64,000 nt of DNA from Paenibacillus sp. FSL H8-0537 (GTDB taxonomy: Bacteria > Bacillota > Bacilli > Paenibacillales > Paenibacillaceae). The stretch spans positions 4,578,001-4,642,000 of the forward strand of contig NZ_CP150290.1 in NCBI RefSeq assembly GCF_038051995.1, in the 5' to 3' direction. Below, piece after piece: positions 8,686 through 16,659 of this stretch. The position numbers and the translations under genes are program-made. Position 1 is the first letter of the stretch. Every line of letters begins with the position of its first letter. The notes under the pieces were generated by a model. The model did no database searches, was not told where the DNA came from, and worked only from the letters and a program-made list of their open reading frames with translations.

Positions 8686-9354
8686 CTAATAAAGACGCAA
8701 ACTTGCATTCCATGTATCGTTCAAGGTTGCACCAATAGGTATGTTGTTCCATGTAATACCTAAAATATAATATCCTTTTGCTGTAACCTTTATTGTATCT
8801 CCCGAGGTTACAGTTGTTGCAAAGTTATACGAGTGATTAGTCCCAACCCATGAATAAATGTGTATGCCACCTAAGTAAGATGAGAAATTGGATGCACTTG
8901 TGAAGTAGGGTTTCCCATTAGCGTGAGAATAACTATAATCATATGAAATATTACAAGTAATAGTAATTGCAGTACCACCCCATCCCGGATTACCTGGACA
9001 CCACCATTCGTTAACATATGATGCATTATAAGTGGTAGCAGCCAAATTACTGAATGAATTTAGTTTACTTTGTTCGCTAGCTGGAATAAGGATTTCATCT
9101 TGAAAATGTGACTTTTCATTCAAAATTGATTTCTTAAATTCCTTAAGTTGGATCTCCAAATCATACAGACTGCTAATTTCAATAGTTTCATTCGCATTTG
9201 AAAGAATCGAACTATCTTGAGTGGCTTCAAAACCATACTTATTAAGAAGATTAATCAGATCTTGCTCCGAGTTAGCTTCTTCATTTGCACTTACAACAGA
9301 AACAGTCGAAAAAAGAAACATTAAGGAAATTAAAATAGCAGCAAACTTTTTCAT
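8686..9354 (-). CDS. Secreted protein of unknown function
   Basis: A 222-residue protein with a classical Sec signal peptide: MKKFAAILISLMFLFSTVSV, cleavage probable after VVSANEE (around residue 24). Start choice: the GGAGG ribosome binding site lies just upstream of the ATG at 9354, so the in-frame ATG at 9366, which would contain that site within its own codons, is rejected. The mature part has an acidic helical section, then a Tyr/Ser/Asn/Gly-rich beta-type domain with two Cys (CPGNPGWGG and ITCNISYDY). No family recognised. Codon use is clearly more AT-rich than in the flanking hem and MFS genes, suggesting horizontal acquisition. Confidence 0.7.
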   Translation of the reverse strand: MKKFAAILISLMFLFSTVSVVSANEEANSEQDLINLLNKYGFEATQDSSILSNANETIEISSLYDLEIQLKEFKKSILNEKSHFQDEILIPASEQSKLNSFSNLAATTYNASYVNEWWCPGNPGWGGTAITITCNISYDYSYSHANGKPYFTSASNFSSYLGGIHIYSWVGTNHSYNFATTVTSGDTIKVTAKGYYILGITWNNIPIGATLNDTWNASLRLY

Positions 9355-9760
9355 AACAACCTCCAAAATTTTTTTGTTTAATGAATCTACAAATTCTATG
9401 AAATAAACATGTAAAAATGTGGCTCTTTTGGATAATTTACCTCCTCGCTAACAACATACCACATTGCATCAATTTTGTTAACATTTTTTTACATCGAGAT
9501 GGAGTGAATTTTTGAAGGGATGATCAGTTAAAATAATTGCAAGCAGCAGCGATAGACTTTTCCTAATCACATTGCTTCTATATGCTTATATGTTACTCAT
9601 CAAAAACCATTCGAACATAGACAGGTCGTAGGAGGGATGTACTCAAAATTCTGAATATAATAAAGCATCTACCTAAGTTTAATAGAATAATGGAGATTAT
9701 ATTTTGAATTGTCTATAGAAGAGATTTTGCAACATAGCCTGAATAATCGGCTGACTGTAA

Positions 9761-9849
9761 AAAGAAAATAAAGTTTTAGACTGACGAGGTTGATTCAACA
9801 CGGTTGGTCGGGTGGGTCAGCCATTTCAGTCTAAAACTTTATTTTCTTT
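9761..9849. repeat. Perfect 24-bp inverted repeat
   Basis: The arm at 9761-9784 is exactly complementary to the arm at 9826-9849 (core GTTTTAGACTGA / TCAGTCTAAAAC), around a 41-nt GC-richer loop. There is no U-run, so it is not a standard terminator. It may be back-to-back ends of a lost insertion sequence, or the stem of a structured RNA. Confidence 0.6.
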
Positions 9850-10050
9850 GCTCAACAAGATCATCAGCGAACCTTCACCACAAGCCCCACTCGTTGTTCG
9901 AAACAATCAAACAATTATTGAGCATCTGGGGGTAACCGCTGCTCTAAAAAAATCCAGCTTAGTCACACTTGATGCAATGCAAGCCAACGCAAGCCCGACT
10001 GGCCGGCAGAGAATCGGTAACACGAACACGTAGAGGAATTTTAACCACAA

Positions 10051-10080
10051 CCCCAACACTCAAGATGTTGGGGTTTTATT
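10051..10080 (+). terminator. Intrinsic terminator
   Basis: CCCCAACA (10051-10058) and TGTTGGGG (10066-10073) form an 8-bp stem with a 7-nt loop, followed by TTTTATTATT. No intact gene is upstream, so it is probably a relic of the decayed ORF region. Confidence 0.75.
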
Positions 10081-10163
10081 ATTGTAAATAGATTCAATAT
10101 TCTTTCTATTCTAAATAAAACTTACCGTTGCATTGGTGTAATGCATGATACGGAGGAGCTGGA

Positions 10164-10307
10164 ATGCTCGTTGTTTTTAATAGTTTCACCGGAAAGGTGA
10201 AGCGATTTGTCAATATGCTCGGGCTGCCAATAAGGGAGATCGAAGACGGGCTAGTCATTGACGAGCCATTTGTGGTGGTCACATTTCCTCTGACAGCAAA
10301 ACTGTAA
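10164..10307 (+). pseudogene. nrdI: Truncated nrdI (flavodoxin-like) remnant
   Basis: A 47-codon frame beginning MLVVFNSFTGKVKRF and continuing LGLPIREIEDGLVIDEPF matches the first third of NrdI, the flavodoxin-like protein that generates the Mn-tyrosyl radical cofactor of class Ib ribonucleotide reductase. Full-length NrdI is about 120 residues; here the match stops at VVVTF and the frame ends 6 codons later, so the FMN-binding TTGFG region and everything after it are missing. It keeps a good GGAGGAG ribosome binding site and is followed by an intrinsic terminator. It may still be translated as a short peptide, but cannot act as NrdI. Confidence 0.75.
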
Positions 10308-10335
10308 CGTAAACTTCACAGGGAAAAAGGAGATA

Positions 10336-10370
10336 AAGCAGCCTCGGCATTTACGCCGGGGCTGCTTTTT
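10336..10370 (+). terminator. Intrinsic terminator after the nrdI remnant
   Basis: AAGCAGCCTCGGC and GCCGGGGCTGCTT form a 13-bp stem (one G.U) round ATTTAC, followed by a T-run. It lies 29 bp after the nrdI-remnant stop. Confidence 0.8.
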
Positions 10371-10432
10371 CAAAATATAAGCCGCGAAACGGTAGCTTTG
10401 CCGCCAGAGTAAGGCGTCTGTCGTTTACGCTT
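10366..10432 (-). repeat. Dispersed palindromic element, copy E
   Basis: On the minus strand this reads GCGTAAACG...CTCTGGCGGCAAAGC TACCGTTTCGC and then a TATATTTTGAAAAAG tail, matching the copies at 14365, 24693, 28138 and 49757. Outer arms AAACG/CGTTT pair. It is the only copy found here in reverse orientation. Confidence 0.55.
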
Positions 10433-10527
10433 GGTTGTGCACTTAGTGTATCCTCTACTAATTCCCCAGATAAAGGACATCGCTTATCCTGTTATCCACT
10501 TTTTGTTGTCCCATTCCTGTTGCCTAC

Positions 10528-11310
10528 TCAATCGTCAGACAGCAGGAATAGCTCGTCACCAACATGCACAAGCCCCATTTTCGTAACCGAGGCGTACAAG
10601 CCGACATGCAGATTAAGCTCCTGATTTACTTTTTTGAGCAGCGACATATCCCGCTCTTGCGTATCGGGGTCTAGCGCAATCATGGAGCAGCGCTCGCAAT
10701 GCTCATCTACTCGCAGCTCCGCGCTGCCAAGCTGGAGCCGCTTGCCGATCCAGCTGTCTTCATCCGGCGCATCGCCCGCAAGCGCCACAATCAGGTTTGC
10801 CCTGAACCGCCGCGCATCGAGCGGCTTGCCCCACATCGCCTCCAGCCTGCTTAGCAGCGCATCCGTCACAATGAGCACGCTGCTGGCATCCGCGCCTAGC
10901 AAATCCAGTGTTTGCGGCGCATAACGCCGCATGGTAATGGTCGTGCGGGTGTGCGCCTGTATTTCGGCGAGCAGCTGCTCGCTCCAGGCGAGCTCGCGAT
11001 TGTCAGGCGACGTGACCGTCACTTCGGGAAACTCGGAAGCCGCTGCCGTACCCTTTTCACAATCAGCATTGCCTTGGAGCTTCGCCCTGTAGCCAAGCAT
11101 CGCCGGAATTTGCCGCGCCGTAATAAAGCTGTCCCAGCCTTGCTTCGTTTCATCTATAAAAGCATGGCTGCGGTCGCCGTACAGCCCATACGTCTCCACC
11201 CTGCTGGATGTGAGCCGCTCACCCGCAAACGATTTAATCGGGTAACGGTTCATTTCCTTAATCGTCCCAATCCGTGTTTTTACAAGTCCAACTGCCGGTT
11301 TTTCTGCCAA
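10528..11310 (-). CDS. MOSC domain-containing protein
   Basis: A 260-residue protein with an N-terminal MOSC-N beta-barrel (IGTIKEMNRYPIKSFAGERL, then YGLYGDRSHAFID) and a C-terminal MOSC domain with RRFRANLIV and DEHCERCSMIALDP, the latter carrying the conserved Cys seen in mARC-type molybdenum-cofactor-binding proteins. The family handles sulfur or nitrogen-oxide substrates via Moco; the reaction is not known here. I place the start at TTG 11310, nine bases after an AGGAG site (AGGAGAAGAGGGCA); the ATG at 11346 has no site and overlaps the terminator of the neighbouring gene. Monocistronic. Confidence 0.85.
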   Translation of the reverse strand: MAEKPAVGLVKTRIGTIKEMNRYPIKSFAGERLTSSRVETYGLYGDRSHAFIDETKQGWDSFITARQIPAMLGYRAKLQGNADCEKGTAAASEFPEVTVTSPDNRELAWSEQLLAEIQAHTRTTITMRRYAPQTLDLLGADASSVLIVTDALLSRLEAMWGKPLDARRFRANLIVALAGDAPDEDSWIGKRLQLGSAELRVDEHCERCSMIALDPDTQERDMSLLKKVNQELNLHVGLYASVTKMGLVHVGDELFLLSDD

Positions 11311-11346
11311 TGCCCTCTTCTCCTGTCTCCTGCAAAATAACTGCAT

Positions 11347-11387
11347 AAAACGGGCGCTGCCCCCATAGAGCGGCAGCGCCCGTTTAT
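11347..11387 (-). terminator. Terminator of the EamA gene
   Basis: Long GC-rich stem: AAACGGGCGCTGCC pairs with GGCAGCGCCCGTTT around an 11-nt loop. It lies just past the stop at 11413 and ends in TTTTAT on the minus strand. Confidence 0.8.
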
Positions 11388-11412
11388 ATTTATACGACGA
11401 TTCTATTTGCTA

Positions 11413-12312
11413 TCATAGCACAGGAAGCTCTTTCTTCAAGCGTCGGGGCTTCCGATTTACTACGACTATGCTGGATGCTACAAGCGCGAGGCCCACCGCC
11501 AAATTAATCGTTACATGCTCATTCAAAAACAATACGCTGAACACGATCGCTATAAGCGGAATCAGAAACATGAACGAGCCGACCTTCGCTGAATCGCCAT
11601 TGCGAATTAGCTTGAAGTAGATAAGCCAGCCGACCGCAATAACAAAAACAGAGATGAACAGCGTATCGAATATGAATGGCATATTCCATACAATATCGGA
11701 CCAGCTTTCGGTCACCGACCCTGCGCCCAAAATGGCAATACCGCCAATGACCACCTGCATCGCGGTCATCCAAAGGGAATCGACCCGCGGCGCCATTTTT
11801 TTCGTATAGATCGTTCCTCCCGCCCAGCATATGGCCGATGCAATCGCAAGCAGCACGCCCCACACGGAAATATGGCCGGAGATGCCGCCCGTCGTAATCG
11901 CCGCAACGCCGGCGAAGCCTAGCAGCAGACCGAAAATTTTTAGCGGATACATCGCCTCGCCAAGCCAAAGCCATGCAAACACACCGAGAAGCACAGGCTG
12001 CAAAAAGACAATCGCCGTGAACAGTCCAGCCGGCATATATTGGAGCCCTATCGTCTGAAAGCTGTAATACAAGATGATGTTCAGTATCGAAGCAATGAGA
12101 TAAATATGCCAATTCTGCTTTAGGCGCAGCGGCCCCCGCTTCCAAATCGCAAAGCCTACAAGCAAAATACCGCCAATCAGCGTGCGAATGCCTGCAAATA
12201 ATAAGGGTGGAGAAAAGTCCAGCGCATATTTGGTGAGCGGCCAATTAATGCCCCATATAAACACGAGAAAAATTAAATATATCGTTGCCGCTGATCGGGA
12301 AATACCAGGCAC
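11413..12312 (-). CDS. EamA/DMT-superfamily transporter
   Basis: A 299-residue integral membrane protein with ten predicted helices in two EamA repeats. The first begins FLVFIWGINWPLTKYALDF, a very typical EamA start; the second begins WGVLLAIASAICWAGGTIYTK. EamA proteins export metabolites or drugs; substrate unknown. The frame is open to ATG 12354, but GTG 12312 is preferred: it lies 9 nt after AAGGAG, while 12354 has no ribosome binding site. The C-terminus is basic (NRKPRRLKKE), in keeping with a cytoplasmic end. Monocistronic. Confidence 0.88.
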   Translation of the reverse strand: MPGISRSAATIYLIFLVFIWGINWPLTKYALDFSPPLLFAGIRTLIGGILLVGFAIWKRGPLRLKQNWHIYLIASILNIILYYSFQTIGLQYMPAGLFTAIVFLQPVLLGVFAWLWLGEAMYPLKIFGLLLGFAGVAAITTGGISGHISVWGVLLAIASAICWAGGTIYTKKMAPRVDSLWMTAMQVVIGGIAILGAGSVTESWSDIVWNMPFIFDTLFISVFVIAVGWLIYFKLIRNGDSAKVGSFMFLIPLIAIVFSVLFLNEHVTINLAVGLALVASSIVVVNRKPRRLKKELPVL

Positions 12313-12394
12313 TTTGAACAGCTCCTTGTGTGGTCGTTTTACCGAATGATACATTAGTTTTCAGCATAAATAAAATAAATGTTACACGCAGCAG

Positions 12395-12443
12395 CAAAAA
12401 AGCTTTATTTTCCAAGACGCTTCCGCCATGAAAAATAAAGCTT
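12395..12443 (-). terminator. Terminator of the ABC-F gene
   Basis: AAGCTTTATTTT (12400-12411) is exactly repeated in inverse at 12432-12443; on the minus strand the stem is followed by TTTTTTGCTG. It lies 33 bp after the ABC-F stop. Confidence 0.8.
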
Positions 12444-12475
12444 GCGCGACTTGCACTTGCGCGATTAGCTGCGTT

Positions 12476-14248
12476 TTAAAGCTCCAGCTCCCTACGCTTA
12501 GCGACCAGCTCGCTGAATTTCAGCTCCAGCGCCGCCTTGTCTTCGGCTGAACGCTGGGGCAGCGACAGCAGCGCCAACGTCTCAGCGAACTCTTGCTCCA
12601 GCTTCAGCCGCAGCTCCTCCTGCTCCACGCTCGCCTTCGCCGCTTCCGTTCCTGCTGCTGCCGAGTTGCTTGCAGCAGCGCCGCCATCGTCAACCGCTTC
12701 ATTCTCGCTGAAGCGCCATTCCCCGTCACCGAGCAGTTGCAGGATATGTGTCGCCGCCCCTCTAACCAAGCGCCGATCATGCGAAGCAAATATAATCGTT
12801 CCGGGATACGCCCGAAGCGTTTCTTCCAGCTGCTCACGGGCGTAAATATCCAAATAATTGGACGGTTCATCGAGCAGCAGCGTATTATGCCGCCCCAGCA
12901 GCAGCTTCGCAAGCGCTGCCTTCACCCGTTCGCCGCCGCTCAGCAGCGCCACCTGCTTAAACACATCCTCGCCTTTGAACAGCGTCCTTGCCAATACGGT
13001 TCGCACATGTGCATCGGGATAGACGGCTGATGCCAACACGTTTTGCAGGACACTTTTGGATTCATCCAGCAGCGATAAATCCTGGCGAAAATAGCCCATA
13101 CGGCAGGATGGGGCCACTACAACCCCTTCCGCTAACTCATATATGCTCCGAAGCAGCGTCGTTTTGCCCGCCCCATTGCCGCCTACCAGCGCAATGCGCA
13201 TGCCTGGCTTGATTTGAACGGACAGCTCGTGGAACAGCCTGCGGCCATCTGACAGCTTTGCCTCCAGCTGATCCAGTCTGAGCACATGCTTGCTGCGGCA
13301 AGGCTCATGCACCTGCGTATCGAACAAGGGCATTTCCAGCTCTGCCGGCTTCTGCTTCACCTCCAGCCGCTCCAAACGGCTTTCCAGCGCATCCGCCGCC
13401 TTGTTCAGCTTCGCCTGCGAGCTGCGCATGCCTTCCAGCCCTAGATTCGCCTCCTTATAGCTCATTCGCTTCGGCTTGTGGCTGATGCCCTTTGCCGCTT
13501 GGCGCACTTTGGCGAGCGAACCCAGCAGACGGCTCTTTTCCTTGGCGTACTGCTCGTATTCAAAAGCTTCGCGGGCCCGCTTCGCCTCCTTTTCCCGCTT
13601 ATAAGCCGAATAATTGCCTTTGAAAATAAGGAGTTCCCCATCCTCCAGCTCAATAATCGAGGTACATACAAGGTCCAGCAGCTCGCGGTCATGGGAGACG
13701 AAAATGACGGCTCCCGGATACGCCGCGAAGGCTTCTTCCAGCTGGCGAATGCCTGCCGCATCCAAATGGCTCGTCGGCTCATCCGCAATTAATATTTCCG
13801 CTCCGCTTGCGAACAGCTCAGCTATCGCCGTTCTCGTCTTTTCGCCTCCGCTGCCAAAGCCTTTCGCCTCCTCCGCAGCCAGCGCCTGCCAGCGGCTGGC
13901 ATTTTCCCCTTCGCTATGGCTGCGGGAGCGGCAAATCACGTCCTCTTGCAGCTCATGCTTATCGCTGAGCACATCCGAGGGCAGCTGCGCTGCTTGTTCA
14001 TCCGCCGCTGCCTCGCCCCGATAGCCCGCTGCCTGGCGCAGCTCGGCAATAGAGCCGCTGCGGGTCAATGTGCCTTTATCCGGCTCCAGCCTGCCTGCCA
14101 GCACAGCCAGCAGCGTCGATTTGCCCGCACCATTGACGCCAATGATGCCAATGCGATCGCGGTCACCCAGCTCCCAGACACCGTCCAGCTTGCCTAACAA
14201 TCGATCCTGTACTGCTATTTCTATATGTCTAACCTCTAATTTTCCCAT
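12476..14248 (-). CDS. ABC-F ribosome-protection-type ATPase
   Basis: A 590-residue soluble protein with two ABC ATPase domains and no membrane segment. ABC1: Walker A GVNGAGKST near residue 38, signature GSGGEKTR, Walker B ILIADEPTSHLD. A long charged inter-domain linker follows (KREKEAKRAREAFEYEQYAKEK). ABC2: Walker A GGNGAGKTT, signature LLSGGERVK, Walker B LLLDEPSNYLD. A C-terminal coiled extension ends the protein. The small N-terminal domain and domain order fit the Msr/Vga/VmlR branch, which dislodges macrolide, lincosamide, streptogramin A or pleuromutilin drugs from the ribosome. ATG 14248 has GGGGAGG 7 nt upstream and is chosen over 14302. The 5' leader suggests induction by ribosome stalling. 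Confidence 0.88.
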   Translation of the reverse strand: MGKLEVRHIEIAVQDRLLGKLDGVWELGDRDRIGIIGVNGAGKSTLLAVLAGRLEPDKGTLTRSGSIAELRQAAGYRGEAAADEQAAQLPSDVLSDKHELQEDVICRSRSHSEGENASRWQALAAEEAKGFGSGGEKTRTAIAELFASGAEILIADEPTSHLDAAGIRQLEEAFAAYPGAVIFVSHDRELLDLVCTSIIELEDGELLIFKGNYSAYKREKEAKRAREAFEYEQYAKEKSRLLGSLAKVRQAAKGISHKPKRMSYKEANLGLEGMRSSQAKLNKAADALESRLERLEVKQKPAELEMPLFDTQVHEPCRSKHVLRLDQLEAKLSDGRRLFHELSVQIKPGMRIALVGGNGAGKTTLLRSIYELAEGVVVAPSCRMGYFRQDLSLLDESKSVLQNVLASAVYPDAHVRTVLARTLFKGEDVFKQVALLSGGERVKAALAKLLLGRHNTLLLDEPSNYLDIYAREQLEETLRAYPGTIIFASHDRRLVRGAATHILQLLGDGEWRFSENEAVDDGGAAASNSAAAGTEAAKASVEQEELRLKLEQEFAETLALLSLPQRSAEDKAALELKFSELVAKRRELEL

Positions 14249-14255
14249 AAAAAAA

Positions 14256-14290
14256 CCTCCCCAGCTCGAATAAGTATCGATCTGAAGAGG
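14256..14290 (-). promoter_or_regulatory. Ribosome-binding-site-sequestering hairpin of the ABC-F leader
   Basis: On the minus strand CCTCTTCAG (14290-14282) can pair over all nine bases (two G.U pairs) with CTGGGGAGG (14264-14256), which contains the GGGGAGG ribosome binding site of the ABC-F gene. A TCGA/TCGA pairing lies inside the loop. An alternative pairing, CGAATAA with TTATTCG, starts just upstream and would break this hairpin. Confidence 0.55.
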
Positions 14291-14291
14291 A

Positions 14292-14312
14292 TTATTCGCC
14301 AATTATAGCCAT
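14292..14312 (-). CDS. Candidate leader peptide MAIIGE of the ABC-F gene
   Basis: A six-codon ORF, ATG at 14312 to TAA at 14292, reading MAIIGE. Its stop codon is one base before the CCTCTTCAG that masks the downstream ribosome binding site, so a ribosome paused on the last codons would cover that strand and free the site. This is the arrangement of known uORF-controlled vmlR/vga/msr genes. The uORF's own ribosome binding site is weak (CGGA). The role is inferred from position only. Confidence 0.35.
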   Translation of the reverse strand: MAIIGE

Positions 14313-14364
14313 TCCGAAAAAGCATGCAGTTACCCCTGTTCACGTATAGCAGCAAACAAGCACG

Positions 14365-14430
14365 CCAAGGTGAAACGTCTGTCTCTGTCCTTTGGCGGCA
14401 AAGCCTACCGTATCGAGGGTGAAATGTACG
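14365..14430 (+). repeat. Dispersed palindromic element, copy A
   Basis: AAGGTGAAACG, then TGTCCTTTGGCGGCAAAGC CTACCG and GAGGGTGAAAT, collinear with copies B and C. It lies in the leader region upstream of the ABC-F gene; the 3' AT-rich tail seen in B and C is not conserved here. Confidence 0.6.
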
Positions 14431-14678
14431 GGGCATGTCCGGAAATGGGCGCAATAATCCTATCTTCAGAAAATGAACTTTTAATGAATCACAAGTTGTC
14501 ATTTACAAGCTTCTGAACGAATAGGTTATTTTCTCATGTTCCTCGGACACCGTTCCCTCTCTCGCGGGGCGCTGATTTTAATTCCCCCTCATTATAAAAT
14601 AATGAGCTTGCGAGCGTCAACCTTCGCCCCGCGCTAATCAGACAGACAATCCTTTGCCCTGCCATCGCCATTCACCTG

Positions 14679-15311
14679 TTATTTAACAATCGCAATAGCC
14701 AGTCCATCATAGCCGGGAAGCACCGTGCTCAGCAGCCGCTCATCATTTGCAATCCGCTCATTAAACGCTCTTACCGCTTGTATAGCCGGACCAACTCTGG
14801 CCGCATTCATAGTCCGTCCACGCAAAAATACATTGTCTCCTACAATAACGGCTCCTGGCGTTGCTAAAGCGAGCGCATATTCCAAATACGCGGGATAACC
14901 TTCCTTATCCGCATCAATAAAGAAAAAATCAAACTGCTGACCCTCTGCTTTAAGCTGCTCCAAGCTCGCTTTGCCATCGCCAATTTTGAACGTGACAGCC
15001 TGTCCGTAGCCCGCTGCCTCCACATTGCCGCGCGCGACCTCCGCGTATTCCGCCTTCAGCTCCAGCGACGTCAGCCGTCCGCCTTCTCCCGCTCCCCGCA
15101 GCAGGCAAATACCGCTGTAGCCGCCAAGGGCACCGACTTCGAGCAGCTGCTTCGCGCCTGACATGGTGACGAGCATCGTCAGCAGCCGGCCATAGCCGTC
15201 AGCAACGGAAATGTCCGGCATGCCGCTTGCCGCAAGGGTTTCGCGCACCCGAATCAGGTCTAAATCTTCCTTATATAAGCTATCTGCATATTGTTCATTT
15301 TCGTTCGTCAT
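14679..15311 (-). CDS. Class I SAM-dependent O-methyltransferase (COMT/YrrM-like)
   Basis: A 210-residue cytoplasmic methyltransferase of the metal-dependent O-methyltransferase_3 family. The SAM motif I is QLLEVGALGGYSGICLL, with the acidic SLELKAEY after it; FDFFFIDADKEGYPAYLEY carries the metal-binding Asp pair, and VGDNVFLRGR follows. The enzymes methylate catechol-like hydroxyls or tRNA wobble uridines (TrmR/YrrM in Bacillus subtilis); both are possible. ATG follows AAAGGATG. The 430 bp to the ABC-F start hold only the attenuator, the repeat copy and AT-rich sequence. Confidence 0.88.
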   Translation of the reverse strand: MTNENEQYADSLYKEDLDLIRVRETLAASGMPDISVADGYGRLLTMLVTMSGAKQLLEVGALGGYSGICLLRGAGEGGRLTSLELKAEYAEVARGNVEAAGYGQAVTFKIGDGKASLEQLKAEGQQFDFFFIDADKEGYPAYLEYALALATPGAVIVGDNVFLRGRTMNAARVGPAIQAVRAFNERIANDERLLSTVLPGYDGLAIAIVK

Positions 15312-15426
15312 TTTTTAACTCATCCTTTCATTTGTCAAAACAAGCTGCGTTTACTATACTTGATTGTATGATTTTGACCGTGAGGATTCAACTGCCGCTT
15401 TACATACGAAGGAGAGAGTGACACGA

Positions 15427-16593
15427 ATGACAACGAAAATTGAATTGATCGCAACGACGCCGATGGGCCTTGAGGCGATTGTCGCACGCGAGCTTAAGGA
15501 CCTCGGCTATACCGATCTGACAGTAGAAAATGGACGCATTACCTTCCCAGCCGAGCCAATCGATATTTGCCGCACGAATTTATGGCTGCGCTCGGCCGGA
15601 CGGATTTTGGTCAAGATGGGCGAATTTCAGGCGACCACCTTCGAGGAGCTGTTTGAAGGCACGAAGGCGCTAAACTGGCCTGACTGGATTCCCGGAGATG
15701 GCGAGTTCCCAGTGGACGGACGTTCCCACAAGTCGCAGCTGTCCAGCGTCCCTGCCTGCCAGAGCGTCGTGAAGAAGGCCGTCGTAGAAAAAATGAAAGA
15801 GCGCTACGGAACTGAATGGTTTCCGGAAAATGAGGGCCGCTACGTCATCGAAGTGACGCTGCTTAATGATCGCGCGCAGCTGACGCTCGATACGACGGGA
15901 GCTGGCCTGCACAAGCGGGGCTATCGCAATGTGGCGACGGAAGCGCCGCTGCGCGAGACGATGGCAGCCGCGCTGCTGCAAATTAGCCGCTGGCAGCCCG
16001 AGCGTCCTCTGTACGATCCGTTCTGCGGGTCGGGTACTATTCTGATCGAGGCCGCTATGCTGGCTTGGAACGTCGCTCCAGGGCTGCGCCGCTCCTTCAA
16101 CAGCGAGGGCTGGCCGCTTGTGCCGGACCAGCTGTGGGAAACGGCGCGCGAAGAAGCTTTTGATGCGGTGAAGGATGATGTGGCGCTGCAAATTGCCGGA
16201 TCGGATATTGACCCGAGCGCCATCGAAATCGCAACAGCCAACATCAAAAAAGCCGGCTTCGGCAAAGACATCAAGCTGAGCGTCATGCCAGCAGCAAAGA
16301 TTAAGCCCGAGGGCGAATACGGTGTCATCGTGACGAATCCGCCTTATGGAGAGCGTCTTGGCGATGATCGCGAGGCGGAAGCGGCGCTGCGCCAGTTCGG
16401 CATGTCGGCGCTCCATTTGCCGACTTGGTCATTTTTCGCTTTTACGCCTGTTGCCGCTATCGAGCATTATATGGGCCGTCCTGCCGACAAGAAACGCAAG
16501 CTGTTTAACGGTCGGATTGAATGCAACTATTATCAATTTTTCGGACCAGGCGGCCTGTATGCGAACCGCAAATCCCAATCATCGGAAAAATAA
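15427..16593 (+). CDS. THUMP-domain RNA methyltransferase (YpsC/RlmL-like)
   Basis: A 388-residue protein: an N-terminal ferredoxin-like/THUMP half (IELIATTPMGLEAIVARELKD) and a C-terminal Rossmann methyltransferase with YDPFCGSGTILIEAA (SAM motif) and the catalytic VTNPPYGERLGD. The NPPY motif marks N-methylation of a base, here most likely guanine of 23S rRNA (RlmL-type m2G2445) by homology to YpsC. ATG 15427 is chosen over 15364 because AAGGAGAGAG lies just before it. It is divergent from the O-methyltransferase, and the next gene follows after 66 bp. Confidence 0.92.
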   Translation: MTTKIELIATTPMGLEAIVARELKDLGYTDLTVENGRITFPAEPIDICRTNLWLRSAGRILVKMGEFQATTFEELFEGTKALNWPDWIPGDGEFPVDGRSHKSQLSSVPACQSVVKKAVVEKMKERYGTEWFPENEGRYVIEVTLLNDRAQLTLDTTGAGLHKRGYRNVATEAPLRETMAAALLQISRWQPERPLYDPFCGSGTILIEAAMLAWNVAPGLRRSFNSEGWPLVPDQLWETAREEAFDAVKDDVALQIAGSDIDPSAIEIATANIKKAGFGKDIKLSVMPAAKIKPEGEYGVIVTNPPYGERLGDDREAEAALRQFGMSALHLPTWSFFAFTPVAAIEHYMGRPADKKRKLFNGRIECNYYQFFGPGGLYANRKSQSSEK

Positions 16594-16659
16594 TAATAGA
16601 GAGAAATAGACTCACCAATCAGGAGAGGAAAGGGACTTTTAGAGAGGAACTTTCAATTC

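Larger units (their letters stand above)
9355..10163. other. AT-rich degenerate region
   Basis: About 800 bp without a convincing gene. It contains a perfect 24-bp inverted repeat (9761-9849) and an intrinsic terminator (10051-10080). Between them, a plus-strand ORF at 9812-10033 has one arm of the repeat as its 5' end. Its phrase LGVTAALKKSSLVTLDAMQAN faintly recalls the core of ISAs1-type transposases, but it is too short and partial to call. Best read as a scar of mobile-element decay. Confidence 0.4.

Noticed and set aside
9812..10033. Intact transposase or functional gene in the AT-rich region
   Set aside because: The 73-codon frame starts within an inverted-repeat loop, has no ribosome binding site and only a faint transposase-like phrase.
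14236..14502. 88-codon minus-strand ORF overlapping the ABC-F start
   Set aside because: It has no ribosome binding site for its first Met, overlaps the ABC-F start and ends within it; the six-codon MAIIGE ORF fits the leader better.
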